Source: Treponema sp. UBA4873 (GTDB lineage Bacteria; Spirochaetota; Spirochaetia; Treponematales; Treponemataceae). From it: a DNA stretch of 44,341 nucleotides. The translations under genes were made by a program, and so were the position numbers. Shown piece after piece: positions 32,563-41,060 of this stretch (position 1 is the stretch's first letter; each line of letters opens with the position of its first letter). The stretch spans positions 1 to 44,341 of the forward strand of contig DHDP01000023.1 in assembly GCA_002399405.1 (NCBI GenBank), in the 5' to 3' direction. A model generated the notes under the pieces. The model saw nothing but the letters and a program-made list of their open reading frames with translations, searched no databases and was not told where the DNA came from.

Positions 32563-34356
32563 ATGATACAGCGCAAATCGCTTCCGACATGGGTATTTCT
32601 TTTTCTTGTGAACGGCTTGGTACTCTGTGCAGGATTTTTTCTGCTGCTCGTGCAGAACCTGAACGCACTGCGGAACACAGCCCAGGACCAGACCGAGCAG
32701 AATCTGCAGACGTTTGCGGAGGCGATATCGCCGCTCGTCGTGCAGCACGCGGACGACGTAGATTCGTTTGTTAAGGATATAGCGTCGCGCAATCCCGATT
32801 TCCGCATTACGCTCATCAATTCGGACGGCGTCGTCGTGGGCGACTCCGATGCGGCGGATATAACGAAGCTTGAAAATCACCGGACGCGCGAGGAAGTAAA
32901 AGCGGCGCTCGGCGGAGCCGAAGGGAAAGCCGTGCGGAAAAGCACCGTGTCGAAAAACGACGTCATGTATTATGCCGTCCCGCTCAAAATTGCTGATGCC
33001 GATTACGCACTCCGTCTTTCCATGCCCGTCTATACGAGCGTCTTCTTTTCGTCGAACGTGCGCCGCTCAATGGAAGCGACGGGAGTATTCGTACTTATTG
33101 CCATACTGATCGTATCGTTCCTCGTTTCGGCGTACATAGTGCGGCAGATAGGTGACCTGCGCAAAGCGGCGGGAAAGTACCGCGCGGGAAGTCTTGAATA
33201 CGAACCCGCCGTGCGTTCGCCCCGGGAGCTGCAGGAACTGGGCGAAGCGATGAACAGCATGGCGAAGGAAATCAGCAGAAATATAAACGACATATCGGAA
33301 AAGAGGGACGAATTCAAAGCCGTGTTCAGCGGCATCACCGAAGGACTTGTTGTATTCGACAAAAATATGAACGTCGTCGAATACAACGCCGCCGCGTCGC
33401 AGATGTTCAGCGGTGCAAACGTGCATGCCGTTCCTTTTTCGCTCGCGTCGTTCGTCTACACCGCCGACATCCTGTCTCTCGCGCAGAAAGCCGTGAAGGG
33501 AGATACGCTGCCTTCCGACGGAATCGAGGCGGAGGTGCGCTCGCTTACGGCCGACCGCAGCCTGCTCGTGAACTGCGTGAACATCGCACAGGGGCAGGCC
33601 GGTGCGCGTTATCTGCTCATCCTCAACGACATAACGCATCTGAAAAAACTCGAGCAGGTGCGCAGGGATTTCGTAGCGAACGTTTCGCACGAGCTCAAAA
33701 CTCCGGTCACATCAATCAAAGGATTCACCGAAACGCTGCTCGACGGCGCGCTGCAGGACAGGGACACGACGCGTCATTTCCTCGAGATCATCGATTCCCA
33801 GAGCGGACGGCTCATGAACATAATCGAGGACCTGCTCACGCTTTCGCGCCTGGAACAGGACAGCAGACTGCCTGATATGGTTCCGTCGGATATAGTGGAA
33901 GCGACGCGCGAAGTGTGCGAGAATTTTGCACATTCGGCGGAAGAAAAGCAGATACAGATTTCCTTCAGGTCGGAACCGGAAAAAATGCAGGTGCTTATGA
34001 ACGCGGGGCTGTATCAGCAGGCAGTCGGCAACATCATCGACAACGCGGTAAAATACTGTCCGCCGGGCTCCCTCATAGACTGCAGCATACAGCGGAAGAC
34101 CGGCGCGGCGGGAAAACTGTTTGCGGAAATCGTCGTGCAGGATACGGGGCAGGGCATCCCTCCGCAGTTCCGCAGCCGCATTTTTGAGCGTTTTTTCCGC
34201 GTCGACAAGGGAAGAAGCCGGGACGCAGGCGGCACCGGTCTGGGGCTTTCCATAACGTCGCACATTATCCAGATACACGGCGGAACAGTGAGCGAAACGG
34301 GCCGCACGGACGGAAAAAGCGGCGCGCGGTTCGTCATCACGCTTCCCGGATGCTGA
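32563..34356 (+). CDS. phoR: Phosphate regulon sensor histidine kinase PhoR
   Basis: 597 residues. Membrane helix (about 10-30), extracytoplasmic region of about 140 residues, second helix (about 170-190), HAMP linker, PAS domain (about 250-350, with FSGITEGLVVFDKNMNVVEYN), then the kinase core: phospho-His376 in VSHELKTPVTSIKGF, N box NIIDNAVKY, G1 DTGQGIPP, F box IFERFFRVDK, and G2 GGTGLGLSI. The order matches Firmicutes-type PhoR with an extracytoplasmic sensor; E. coli PhoR lacks such a domain. It starts four bases after phoB and autophosphorylates to activate PhoB under phosphate limitation. Confidence 0.95.
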   Translation: MIQRKSLPTWVFLFLVNGLVLCAGFFLLLVQNLNALRNTAQDQTEQNLQTFAEAISPLVVQHADDVDSFVKDIASRNPDFRITLINSDGVVVGDSDAADITKLENHRTREEVKAALGGAEGKAVRKSTVSKNDVMYYAVPLKIADADYALRLSMPVYTSVFFSSNVRRSMEATGVFVLIAILIVSFLVSAYIVRQIGDLRKAAGKYRAGSLEYEPAVRSPRELQELGEAMNSMAKEISRNINDISEKRDEFKAVFSGITEGLVVFDKNMNVVEYNAAASQMFSGANVHAVPFSLASFVYTADILSLAQKAVKGDTLPSDGIEAEVRSLTADRSLLVNCVNIAQGQAGARYLLILNDITHLKKLEQVRRDFVANVSHELKTPVTSIKGFTETLLDGALQDRDTTRHFLEIIDSQSGRLMNIIEDLLTLSRLEQDSRLPDMVPSDIVEATREVCENFAHSAEEKQIQISFRSEPEKMQVLMNAGLYQQAVGNIIDNAVKYCPPGSLIDCSIQRKTGAAGKLFAEIVVQDTGQGIPPQFRSRIFERFFRVDKGRSRDAGGTGLGLSITSHIIQIHGGTVSETGRTDGKSGARFVITLPGC

Positions 34357-34458
34357 CCGCAGTTCAAAAATATACTGTACCTTTTACACGAAAAATTAAG
34401 CGATATGGGTTATCCTCTAAAGTAGAACATGTTTGCTCTGCATTTAAGGTGGTATTCC

Positions 34459-36303
34459 ATGAAACATATCCATATCTTTAAAAATTTCATCACACTGTTC
34501 ACTGCCGCAGCAGTTCTGCTTGTATTTATAAGCTGTGAACAGATAAGCGGGGGGGGGGAAAAGACCTCCTCATCTTCGTCATCTGGTTCTAAAATTACAT
34601 CACTTGTTGTTGATTCCACAACAAAAGCTATTTACGTTGATCAGGATTCGAATATTTCGACGTTTTCGAAGGAAACTACGACGCTCAGGGCTATGGGAAC
34701 TTATTGCAATGTGTGGATTGTAAGTGACAATTATACTAGTGGCAGTTCTTCCTCTGGAGAGAAAATAAGTTCTTCTCTAGCCAAGACACTGGCAGAGAAA
34801 TTCGATGCAATTTATCCAATGGTCCGGAAAATATTCGGAGACGAATCAGAAAAAATTTATCTGTATAATTCATCCACTTTTGCATCATCGACTTCTTCTG
34901 CCAGTCTGTCCTCATCTGATACAACTACGGCGACCTCCAGTGATACATGGACATATGAATCTTCGTCACCTGTGTATGAAATAGGCAGCGATATTTCATC
35001 GATTACAATTAGTGGTTTATCTTCTGGTCAGGAAGTCTATCTTGCAAAGACTAATACATCGTCATCCGAGGCCGTATCTTCATCGTACTCACGGTATGTT
35101 AGTGAAGGAAGCGGACTTACCTTAAGTACAGCAGAGTCGTCTTCAGATCAGACAGGTTCCGGCAGCGGCAGTCCTAAAAGTTCAATTACAAATTTCGTTG
35201 CTCCTGTTGATCTTTCACCATCTCGTTTTGCAAAAGGCTCTCGCTCAGCAAGGTCTGCTTCTACTATTTCTGAAGTATCCATGTCTGATTATGATGATAC
35301 CGGATCTTATACGGTAAATGGTACTTCCTATCAAAAAGTTAACATCGTCGTGTACGACATCGGTAACGATTATACGGCGTCGTCCGGCAGTTCTACGGGT
35401 ATTGTTGGTTATTTCTATGCAAAAGATTATTATTATTCATCATCAACAACAAACAGTGTAATTGACTATTCGAATGTGGGAAAGTATTTCTACATAGACG
35501 CCTACTATGCCGTAGATTATACCGACACCGTTTATTCCACGCTCGCGCACGAGTTCCAGCACATGATAAACTGGGGCGTAAAGGATATGGATCAGGGGCT
35601 TGATCCGTCGACGTGGTACAACGAGATGATGTCCATGCTCAGCGAGGACATGATGCGGAATTATCTCGGACTTGATTACGACGACGCGCCCGAGGACCGT
35701 CTTCCTCTGTTTGAACGGTGCTATAAGGACAACGGACTCGAATACCGTTCGACTTCGTCATATCTTACGCTTCTTTCGTACGCGAACAGTTATGCGTTCG
35801 GTGCGTGGGTGCTGCGTCAGTTCGGCGGCGTGCAGGTGCTTGCAGATATGTCAAGCAACGCGTATGTCGACATGTCTTCCGTCGTTCACGCGGTCAACAG
35901 CGTGAACGGTACGTCGTATGACGCAGAAGATTTGCTGAAAATGTATGCAGAGGCGTGCATTTTCAATACAACTGACAGTTCGTATGCCTATCCGACTTTC
36001 AATCAGGCAGCTGCCGAAACACTTTCATATAGTGACGACAGTACTACGTACACTTATCCGCTCGAGGCACTTGATCTTTGGAATTTGGCTGATTTGTTCA
36101 CTTCTTCTTTTACAAGCAGCTACAGCAATACAACGTACTACAAATACGACGGACCGGAACTCTACGGCTACAACGCTGCGTACGAAATCCGTCCGTACGG
36201 CATGACGCTCGTCGACGTCGGCGAAGTCACCGACAGTACCGTGACTCTCACGTTCAGCACGAACGGGTCCGGTACGGAACATCTGTATATCATGGTGCAA
36301 TAG
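34459..36303 (+). CDS. Ser-rich lipoprotein metalloprotease (M30-like), phase-variable
   Basis: 614 residues from the ATG at 34459 (AAGGTGG upstream; the earlier start at 34429 lacks one). The signal ends in a lipobox, VFISC, with Cys26 the lipid-anchored residue. A run of ten G (Gly31-Gly33) follows at once. Residues 35-310 are very Ser/Thr-rich. The zinc-protease motif HEFQH is at 364-368, with NEMMSMLSED (Glu389) downstream, like the HEFQHMIN...WLNEGLSMxAED pattern of hyicolysin-type (M30) proteases. It is probably exposed at the cell surface. The 5' half uses AT-rich Ser codons, while about 35500-35930, covering the protease core, has the GC-rich codons of the chromosome, so the gene looks mosaic. 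A small secreted protein follows. Confidence 0.85.
   Translation: MKHIHIFKNFITLFTAAAVLLVFISCEQISGGGEKTSSSSSSGSKITSLVVDSTTKAIYVDQDSNISTFSKETTTLRAMGTYCNVWIVSDNYTSGSSSSGEKISSSLAKTLAEKFDAIYPMVRKIFGDESEKIYLYNSSTFASSTSSASLSSSDTTTATSSDTWTYESSSPVYEIGSDISSITISGLSSGQEVYLAKTNTSSSEAVSSSYSRYVSEGSGLTLSTAESSSDQTGSGSGSPKSSITNFVAPVDLSPSRFAKGSRSARSASTISEVSMSDYDDTGSYTVNGTSYQKVNIVVYDIGNDYTASSGSSTGIVGYFYAKDYYYSSSTTNSVIDYSNVGKYFYIDAYYAVDYTDTVYSTLAHEFQHMINWGVKDMDQGLDPSTWYNEMMSMLSEDMMRNYLGLDYDDAPEDRLPLFERCYKDNGLEYRSTSSYLTLLSYANSYAFGAWVLRQFGGVQVLADMSSNAYVDMSSVVHAVNSVNGTSYDAEDLLKMYAEACIFNTTDSSYAYPTFNQAAAETLSYSDDSTTYTYPLEALDLWNLADLFTSSFTSSYSNTTYYKYDGPELYGYNAAYEIRPYGMTLVDVGEVTDSTVTLTFSTNGSGTEHLYIMVQ
34549..34558 (+). 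repeat. Poly-G tract (10 G) within the lipoprotein gene
   Basis: Ten consecutive G at codons 31-34, just after the lipidated Cys. A change of one G would frame-shift the entire mature protein. Treponema species are known to use poly-G tracts for phase variation of surface proteins. In this sequence the tract length is in the ON frame. Confidence 0.85.
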
Positions 36304-36304
36304 T

Positions 36305-36655
36305 ATGAAGATGAAACTTTTTTTTGCAGTCTGTGCGGTTTGTACCGCTGCTCTCCTGTTCAGCTCATTTGCCCGGCGGCCGGCGAACACTATCTCCGGT
36401 TACGTGCACATGTACGGCAACGCGCCGTTTTCCTTTCCGGGATTTGAGACGGATAACGGGAAGCGCTACACGCTTGTCCTTGATGAAAAAAAATCAGGCA
36501 CACTCACGCTGGAGGAGCTCGAATCGCTCCAGGGGCAGCGTGTGGAACTGCACGGTGCTGTCCGCACGGAAAGCGGCGCTGTCGAAGCGGGCATAAACAG
36601 GCTTAAGGACGGCGAATTTGTTGTGTACTCGTACAAGGTAATAGGGAATCAGTAA
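36305..36655 (+). CDS. Small secreted protein of unknown function
   Basis: 116 residues. Signal peptide or anchor MKMKLFFAVCAVCTAALLFSS, then a compact domain (SGYVHMYGNAPFSFPGFETDNGKRYTLVL...LQGQRVELHGAV) whose G-x-V-x-x-Y-G-N start and central R-V-x-L-x-G-x-V look like a small OB-fold beta barrel; this fold is inference. It starts one base after the lipoprotease stop with no clear ribosome site, so it depends on translation of the upstream gene. If the poly-G tract switches the protease off, this protein should fall with it. Confidence 0.75.
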   Translation: MKMKLFFAVCAVCTAALLFSSFARRPANTISGYVHMYGNAPFSFPGFETDNGKRYTLVLDEKKSGTLTLEELESLQGQRVELHGAVRTESGAVEAGINRLKDGEFVVYSYKVIGNQ

Positions 36656-36767
36656 GTTACCCGTACACCGCAGCCGCGTTATACATGCTGCTGCTTTCAG
36701 CTTCATAATCCCGTCTTCAGCAGACTCTGTACATTTTAATTAAACTGCCGGTTACCTTATAATTATA

Positions 36768-36795
36768 TTGTGATTATATTCATTTGCATTATAAT
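36768..36795 (+). promoter_or_regulatory. Putative promoter of the Ca2+ ATPase gene
   Basis: TTGTGA (36768-36773), 16-bp spacer, TATAAT (36790-36795), in an AT-rich stretch. The leader of about 20 nt carries GGAGGG (36808-36813), seven bases before the TTG start. Confidence 0.6.
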
Positions 36796-36820
36796 ATATC
36801 GTAAACCGGAGGGATTTGAT

Positions 36821-39514
36821 TTGGAATGGTACAACAAAGGTAAAAGTGAAGTCCTTGCAGAACTGAAGACTGACGAGAATCTGGGACTGGACGATCAGGA
36901 AGCGGCCCGGAGGTTGGAGAAATACGGGAAGAACGAACTGGAGGAGCAGGCTGAAAAAAGCTTCGCGGTAAAACTTGCTGAACAGTTCAAGGATTTTCTG
37001 ATTATTATTTTAATAATCGCCGCTATAATTTCCGCAGCTGCAGGTGAGGTATCGGACGCTGCAGTTATCATTGCAATAGTCGTCGTAAATGCCGTACTCG
37101 GCATTTATCAGGAAGGCAGGGCTGAAAAATCAGTTGAAGCTCTTCGGAAGATGAGCGCTCCTGACGCGAAGATACTAAGAAACGGCAGGCAGGTTGAAGT
37201 ACCTTCGGCTGATGTTGTTCCCGGCGACATTGTTGTCCTTGAAGCGGGAGATATCCTTCCTGCTGATATAAGGCTTATCGAAAGTTCAAATTTAAAGATT
37301 GAGGAAGCTTCTTTGACAGGTGAGTCGGTCCCTGTTGATAAAGACGCGAAGATCGTTTTGGAAGGTCCTGCCGGCATCGGCGACAGGGCGAACATGGGAT
37401 TTTCGAGCACCGTAATTACGTACGGCAGAGGCAAAGGCGCAGTCGTGGAAACCGGCCATAAAACGGAAATAGGAAACATTGCTGTAAAAATTCAGACATA
37501 CGGAGAAGAGCAGACTCCTTTGCAGATAAAGCTGAATCAGCTGGGTAAAATTCTCGGGACTCTGACGCTCGTCATCTGCGGCATCGTATTCGTAGTTGGG
37601 CTGCTCCAGGGCAGAGGAGTTCTGGATATGCTCCTCACGTCGATAAGCCTTGCGGTCGCTGCGATCCCTGAAGGTTTGCCTGCTATAGTAACGATAGTTC
37701 TTGCCATAGGCATGAACCGTATGGCTGCGAAAAATGCCATCGTTAAAAAACTTCTGGCTGTTGAAACTTTGGGAGCGACGTCTGTTATTTGTTCGGATAA
37801 AACAGGTACGCTTACTCAAAACGAAATGACGGTGGTAAAAGCTTACGTTGACGGCAAAGTATTGGAAATAGAGGGCGGCGGATACGAACCTGTAGGCGCC
37901 GTAAAGCTTGACGGGAAGCAGATAGGAATCGATGCTCTTCCCGATTTGAAAAATTTTGTCTGCGCAGGCACCCTTGCGAACGATGCTCATTTAGACAACT
38001 CGTCAGGAAGCTGCAAAATGTTCGGCGACCCTACGGAAGGTTCCATCGTAACATTTGCGGAAAAACTGGGAGCGGCTTCGGAAGAATTGAACAAAACATA
38101 TCCGAGGGTTGAAGAGCTTCCTTTTGATTCTGCGAGAAAAATGATGAGTACGTTCCATGCCGGTTACATCGATGGTAAAATAGTATCTTTTACAAAAGGT
38201 GCGCCTGATATAGTAATAAAAAGATGTTCGAAAATAGCATTGGACGGCGTAATAGTCGACTTTTCCGGGGAACTGAAGGAACAGGTACTTGCGGCAAACT
38301 CGCAGTTTGCGAAGCAGGCGCTGCGGGTGTTGTCGGCAGCGTACAAAGCATGGGATGAAGTTCCTTCTCATGTAACGTCGGAGCTTGTTGAAAACGACAT
38401 GATATTTTTGGGATTGTTCGGCATGATCGACCCTGCCCGTCCCGAAGTGAAGGAGTCAATAAAGAAATGCAAAAACGCCGGAATCCGGACTGTTATGATT
38501 ACCGGTGACTATAAGGAAACCGCATTCGCCATTGCAAAAGAACTGGGAATGGCCCGGTCGGAGGAAGAAGCGGTGATGGGTGCGGAACTCGACAATCTTT
38601 CCGACGGGGAAATGAGGGAAATTGTTAAGAACACAAAGGTATACGCCCGCGTGTCTCCGGAGCACAAGGTAAAAATAGTAACCGCTCTGAAGGAAAACGG
38701 CAACATCACGGCCATGACGGGAGACGGCGTAAACGACGCCCTTGCCCTTAAGAAAGCCGACATCGGCGTCGCCATGGGTATTACGGGAACGGACGTTGCC
38801 AAAAATACAGCGGAAGTTATCCTTACGGACGACAACTTTGCAACAATTGTCAACGCCGTCGAGGAAGGAAGAATTATATTCAGCAACATCAAAAAATTCG
38901 TATTCTTTCTGTTAAGCTGCAACATCGGAGAGATTTTCATAGTATTTGTGGCGATTCTGCTCGGATGGGAAGTTCCGCTTCTGCCTATACAGCTGCTGTG
39001 GCTGAACCTGGTATCAGACAGCTTCCCCGCAATGGCGCTGGGTGTTGAACCCGCGGAGCCCGATACGATGAACAAACCTCCGAGGAATATAAAAGAAGCA
39101 ATTCTCGACAGGAAAATGTTCGGCGGGATACTTGCCATCGCCGCAGGTGTAGCCGCAGCATCTCTGATGTCGTTCTATTATGCAATGGAAAGATATGCCG
39201 GCGACCCGGACCAGCTGATGCATGCACGGTCGATAATATTTATGACTTTAATCGTGTCCGAACTTTTGATGTCTTTCTCGTCAAGGTCCCGGAGCTATAC
39301 GATGTTCAGGATAGGCCTGTTTACAAACAGGACCATATGGAAGGCGAACCTGATTTCTCTGGCGCTGACATTGGCCGTTATGTATATGCCTTTTGCGGCC
39401 TTTGTATTTAAGGTTGAAGCTCTGCCCGTTAACGATTGGGAAATAGTTCTGGCATTTGCGTTCATACCCCTTGTGATCGGAGAGATATTCAAAAAAATCT
39501 TCAGAAATAAATAA
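36821..39514 (+). CDS. Ca2+-transporting P-type ATPase (PMR1/SERCA type)
   Basis: 897 residues from a TTG start with a well-spaced GGAGGG. P-type ATPase features: LTGESVPV in the actuator, PEGLPAIV in M4, phosphorylated Asp326 in DKTGTLT, GDGVNDALAL hinge. Calcium-site residues typical of IIA pumps are present: Glu in PEGLP, the Asn and Glu in SCNIGEIF of M5, and the Asn and Asp in NLVSDSFPAMALG of M6. It should export Ca2+ from the cytoplasm using ATP. Codon use is softer (ATA, AGG, TTG, GAA) than in the GC-rich genes around it, which hints at acquisition. It stands alone behind its own promoter. Confidence 0.95.
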   Translation: MEWYNKGKSEVLAELKTDENLGLDDQEAARRLEKYGKNELEEQAEKSFAVKLAEQFKDFLIIILIIAAIISAAAGEVSDAAVIIAIVVVNAVLGIYQEGRAEKSVEALRKMSAPDAKILRNGRQVEVPSADVVPGDIVVLEAGDILPADIRLIESSNLKIEEASLTGESVPVDKDAKIVLEGPAGIGDRANMGFSSTVITYGRGKGAVVETGHKTEIGNIAVKIQTYGEEQTPLQIKLNQLGKILGTLTLVICGIVFVVGLLQGRGVLDMLLTSISLAVAAIPEGLPAIVTIVLAIGMNRMAAKNAIVKKLLAVETLGATSVICSDKTGTLTQNEMTVVKAYVDGKVLEIEGGGYEPVGAVKLDGKQIGIDALPDLKNFVCAGTLANDAHLDNSSGSCKMFGDPTEGSIVTFAEKLGAASEELNKTYPRVEELPFDSARKMMSTFHAGYIDGKIVSFTKGAPDIVIKRCSKIALDGVIVDFSGELKEQVLAANSQFAKQALRVLSAAYKAWDEVPSHVTSELVENDMIFLGLFGMIDPARPEVKESIKKCKNAGIRTVMITGDYKETAFAIAKELGMARSEEEAVMGAELDNLSDGEMREIVKNTKVYARVSPEHKVKIVTALKENGNITAMTGDGVNDALALKKADIGVAMGITGTDVAKNTAEVILTDDNFATIVNAVEEGRIIFSNIKKFVFFLLSCNIGEIFIVFVAILLGWEVPLLPIQLLWLNLVSDSFPAMALGVEPAEPDTMNKPPRNIKEAILDRKMFGGILAIAAGVAAASLMSFYYAMERYAGDPDQLMHARSIIFMTLIVSELLMSFSSRSRSYTMFRIGLFTNRTIWKANLISLALTLAVMYMPFAAFVFKVEALPVNDWEIVLAFAFIPLVIGEIFKKIFRNK

Positions 39515-39546
39515 ACAGGACACGAAGATGTGTTATACTTGCAGTT

Positions 39547-40095
39547 ATGGATACCAGTATGACACCGGAACAGGCGCGCGAAAAAGCGGAGAGTCTGTTC
39601 CAATCGGGACATAACTGCTCCCAGTCCGTAATCGGTGCGCTCTGTGGAGAGCTCGGCGCTGATTTTGATGCGGTTATGCGGCTTGCGCAGCCATTCGGCG
39701 GCGGCATGGGGCGTATGCGGGAAGTCTGCGGCTCGGTGAGCGGCATGCTTATGGCGCTCGGCATGGCATCGGGTTCGTCCGATGCGTCCGACAAAAACGC
39801 GAAGGACAAAGAATATGAGCTTGTGCAGCAGCTTGCCGCGCGGTTTCGTGAAAAGAACGGCTCGATTGTGTGCCGGGAACTGCTCGGACTTGTCCCGCTC
39901 GGTCAGGCGGAACGAGCTCTGAATGGTGAGCAGGCCGTGTCAGGCCCTGCTTCCGCGTCCGATATGACGAATCCGGTCAGCTCCGGACGTACGGCGGAAT
40001 ATTATAAAAAAAGGCCGTGCCGTCAGCTGTGCGGCGACGCTGCGGAAATTTTTCAGACGTGGTATCTGTCGTACGGGAAGGCGGAGGTAAAATAA
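39547..40095 (+). CDS. C_GCAxxG_C_C family protein
   Basis: 182 residues. The family signature is readable: Cys24 (GHNCSQSV), Cys33 (LCGELG), FGGGMGRMREVCGSVSGMLMALG with Cys61, then Cys109 and the C-terminal pair CRQLC (158, 162). This family is widespread in anaerobes and is suspected of redox or metal binding; no activity is established to my knowledge. TATACT (39534-39539) ends seven bases before the ATG and no ribosome site is seen, so translation may be leaderless. Its stop overlaps the next gene's start by one base. Confidence 0.85.
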   Translation: MDTSMTPEQAREKAESLFQSGHNCSQSVIGALCGELGADFDAVMRLAQPFGGGMGRMREVCGSVSGMLMALGMASGSSDASDKNAKDKEYELVQQLAARFREKNGSIVCRELLGLVPLGQAERALNGEQAVSGPASASDMTNPVSSGRTAEYYKKRPCRQLCGDAAEIFQTWYLSYGKAEVK

Positions 40096-41036
40096 TGATT
40101 GTTCTGCGGATTTTTTTTGCTGTTTTGGTTTTGTTTGCGGCGTGCACCGCGCTGGTTTACCTGTGTCTGTTTCGTCCGAACATTCTGCGTTCAAATACGC
40201 CTGTCGACGACGTTCCGGAAAAAAGCGAAGCGCTTGCACAGTATCTTCCCCGGCTCCGCAGTTGTGCCGCATGGTACAGCGGACAGCAGCGTGAGAAAGT
40301 ATACATAACGTCGTACGACGGTCTCCGGCTTTGCGCCGAATATCTGCCGGCCGAAAATCCGAAGGGAACTGTCGTCTGCATGCACGGCTTTCACAGCAGT
40401 GCGCTCCGCGATTTTTTGCCCGTTGTACAGTTTTTTCACGACCGCGGCTGGAACATTCTGCTTCCGTCGCAGCGTTCCCACGGAGAAAGCGAAGGGCGGT
40501 ATCTGACGTTCGGGGTGCACGAACGCTACGACTGCCGCGGCTGGGTCGCGTACGTAAACGCGCGGAACGGGACGGAGCAGCCCGTCGCGCTGTACGGCGT
40601 TTCGATGGGGTGCGCGACGGTCGTCATGTCGCTGGGACTGGAACAGCCTGCAAACGTGAGGGCTGTCGTGGCGGACTGCGGCTTTACGTCGCCGTACGAG
40701 GAGATGGCGCACGTGCTTAAGGACTTCAATCATCTGCCCGTTCACCCGGTTATGATTTTCGCCCGGCTGCTCACGCGCGTCATAGCGGGATTCGGACTCA
40801 AAGAATATTCGACGTTCGACGCGCTCAGGATTAATAAAATTCCCGTGCTGTTCATACACGGGGAGTGCGACGATTTTGTCCCGACCGAAATGTCGCGGCG
40901 TAATTACGAAGCGTGCCGTGCGCCGAAGGAACTGCTGATTGTTAAAAATGCGAAGCATGCGGTAAGTTCCATTCTGGACAATGCCGGATACGAACGGAAG
41001 ATCGCCGCGTTCCTTGCAGAATATGCGGAAAAATAA
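40095..41036 (+). CDS. Membrane-anchored alpha/beta hydrolase
   Basis: 313 residues from the ATG at 40095, with GGAGG seven bases before; a longer frame from 40017 would run inside the upstream gene. An N-terminal membrane helix (about 4-26) is followed by an alpha/beta-hydrolase fold: oxyanion HGFHS (97-101), nucleophile Ser170 in GVSMG, acid Asp259 or Asp260 (GECDDFVP), His288 (NAKHA). It resembles the BEM46/YfhR-type serine hydrolases with a conserved RSHGES motif (127-132). The substrate is unknown; esterase or thioesterase activity is likely. It is translationally linked to the C_GCAxxG_C_C gene. Confidence 0.9.
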   Translation: MIVLRIFFAVLVLFAACTALVYLCLFRPNILRSNTPVDDVPEKSEALAQYLPRLRSCAAWYSGQQREKVYITSYDGLRLCAEYLPAENPKGTVVCMHGFHSSALRDFLPVVQFFHDRGWNILLPSQRSHGESEGRYLTFGVHERYDCRGWVAYVNARNGTEQPVALYGVSMGCATVVMSLGLEQPANVRAVVADCGFTSPYEEMAHVLKDFNHLPVHPVMIFARLLTRVIAGFGLKEYSTFDALRINKIPVLFIHGECDDFVPTEMSRRNYEACRAPKELLIVKNAKHAVSSILDNAGYERKIAAFLAEYAEK

Positions 41037-41060
41037 ATATGTAATCGGTCTTGTTCGGAT

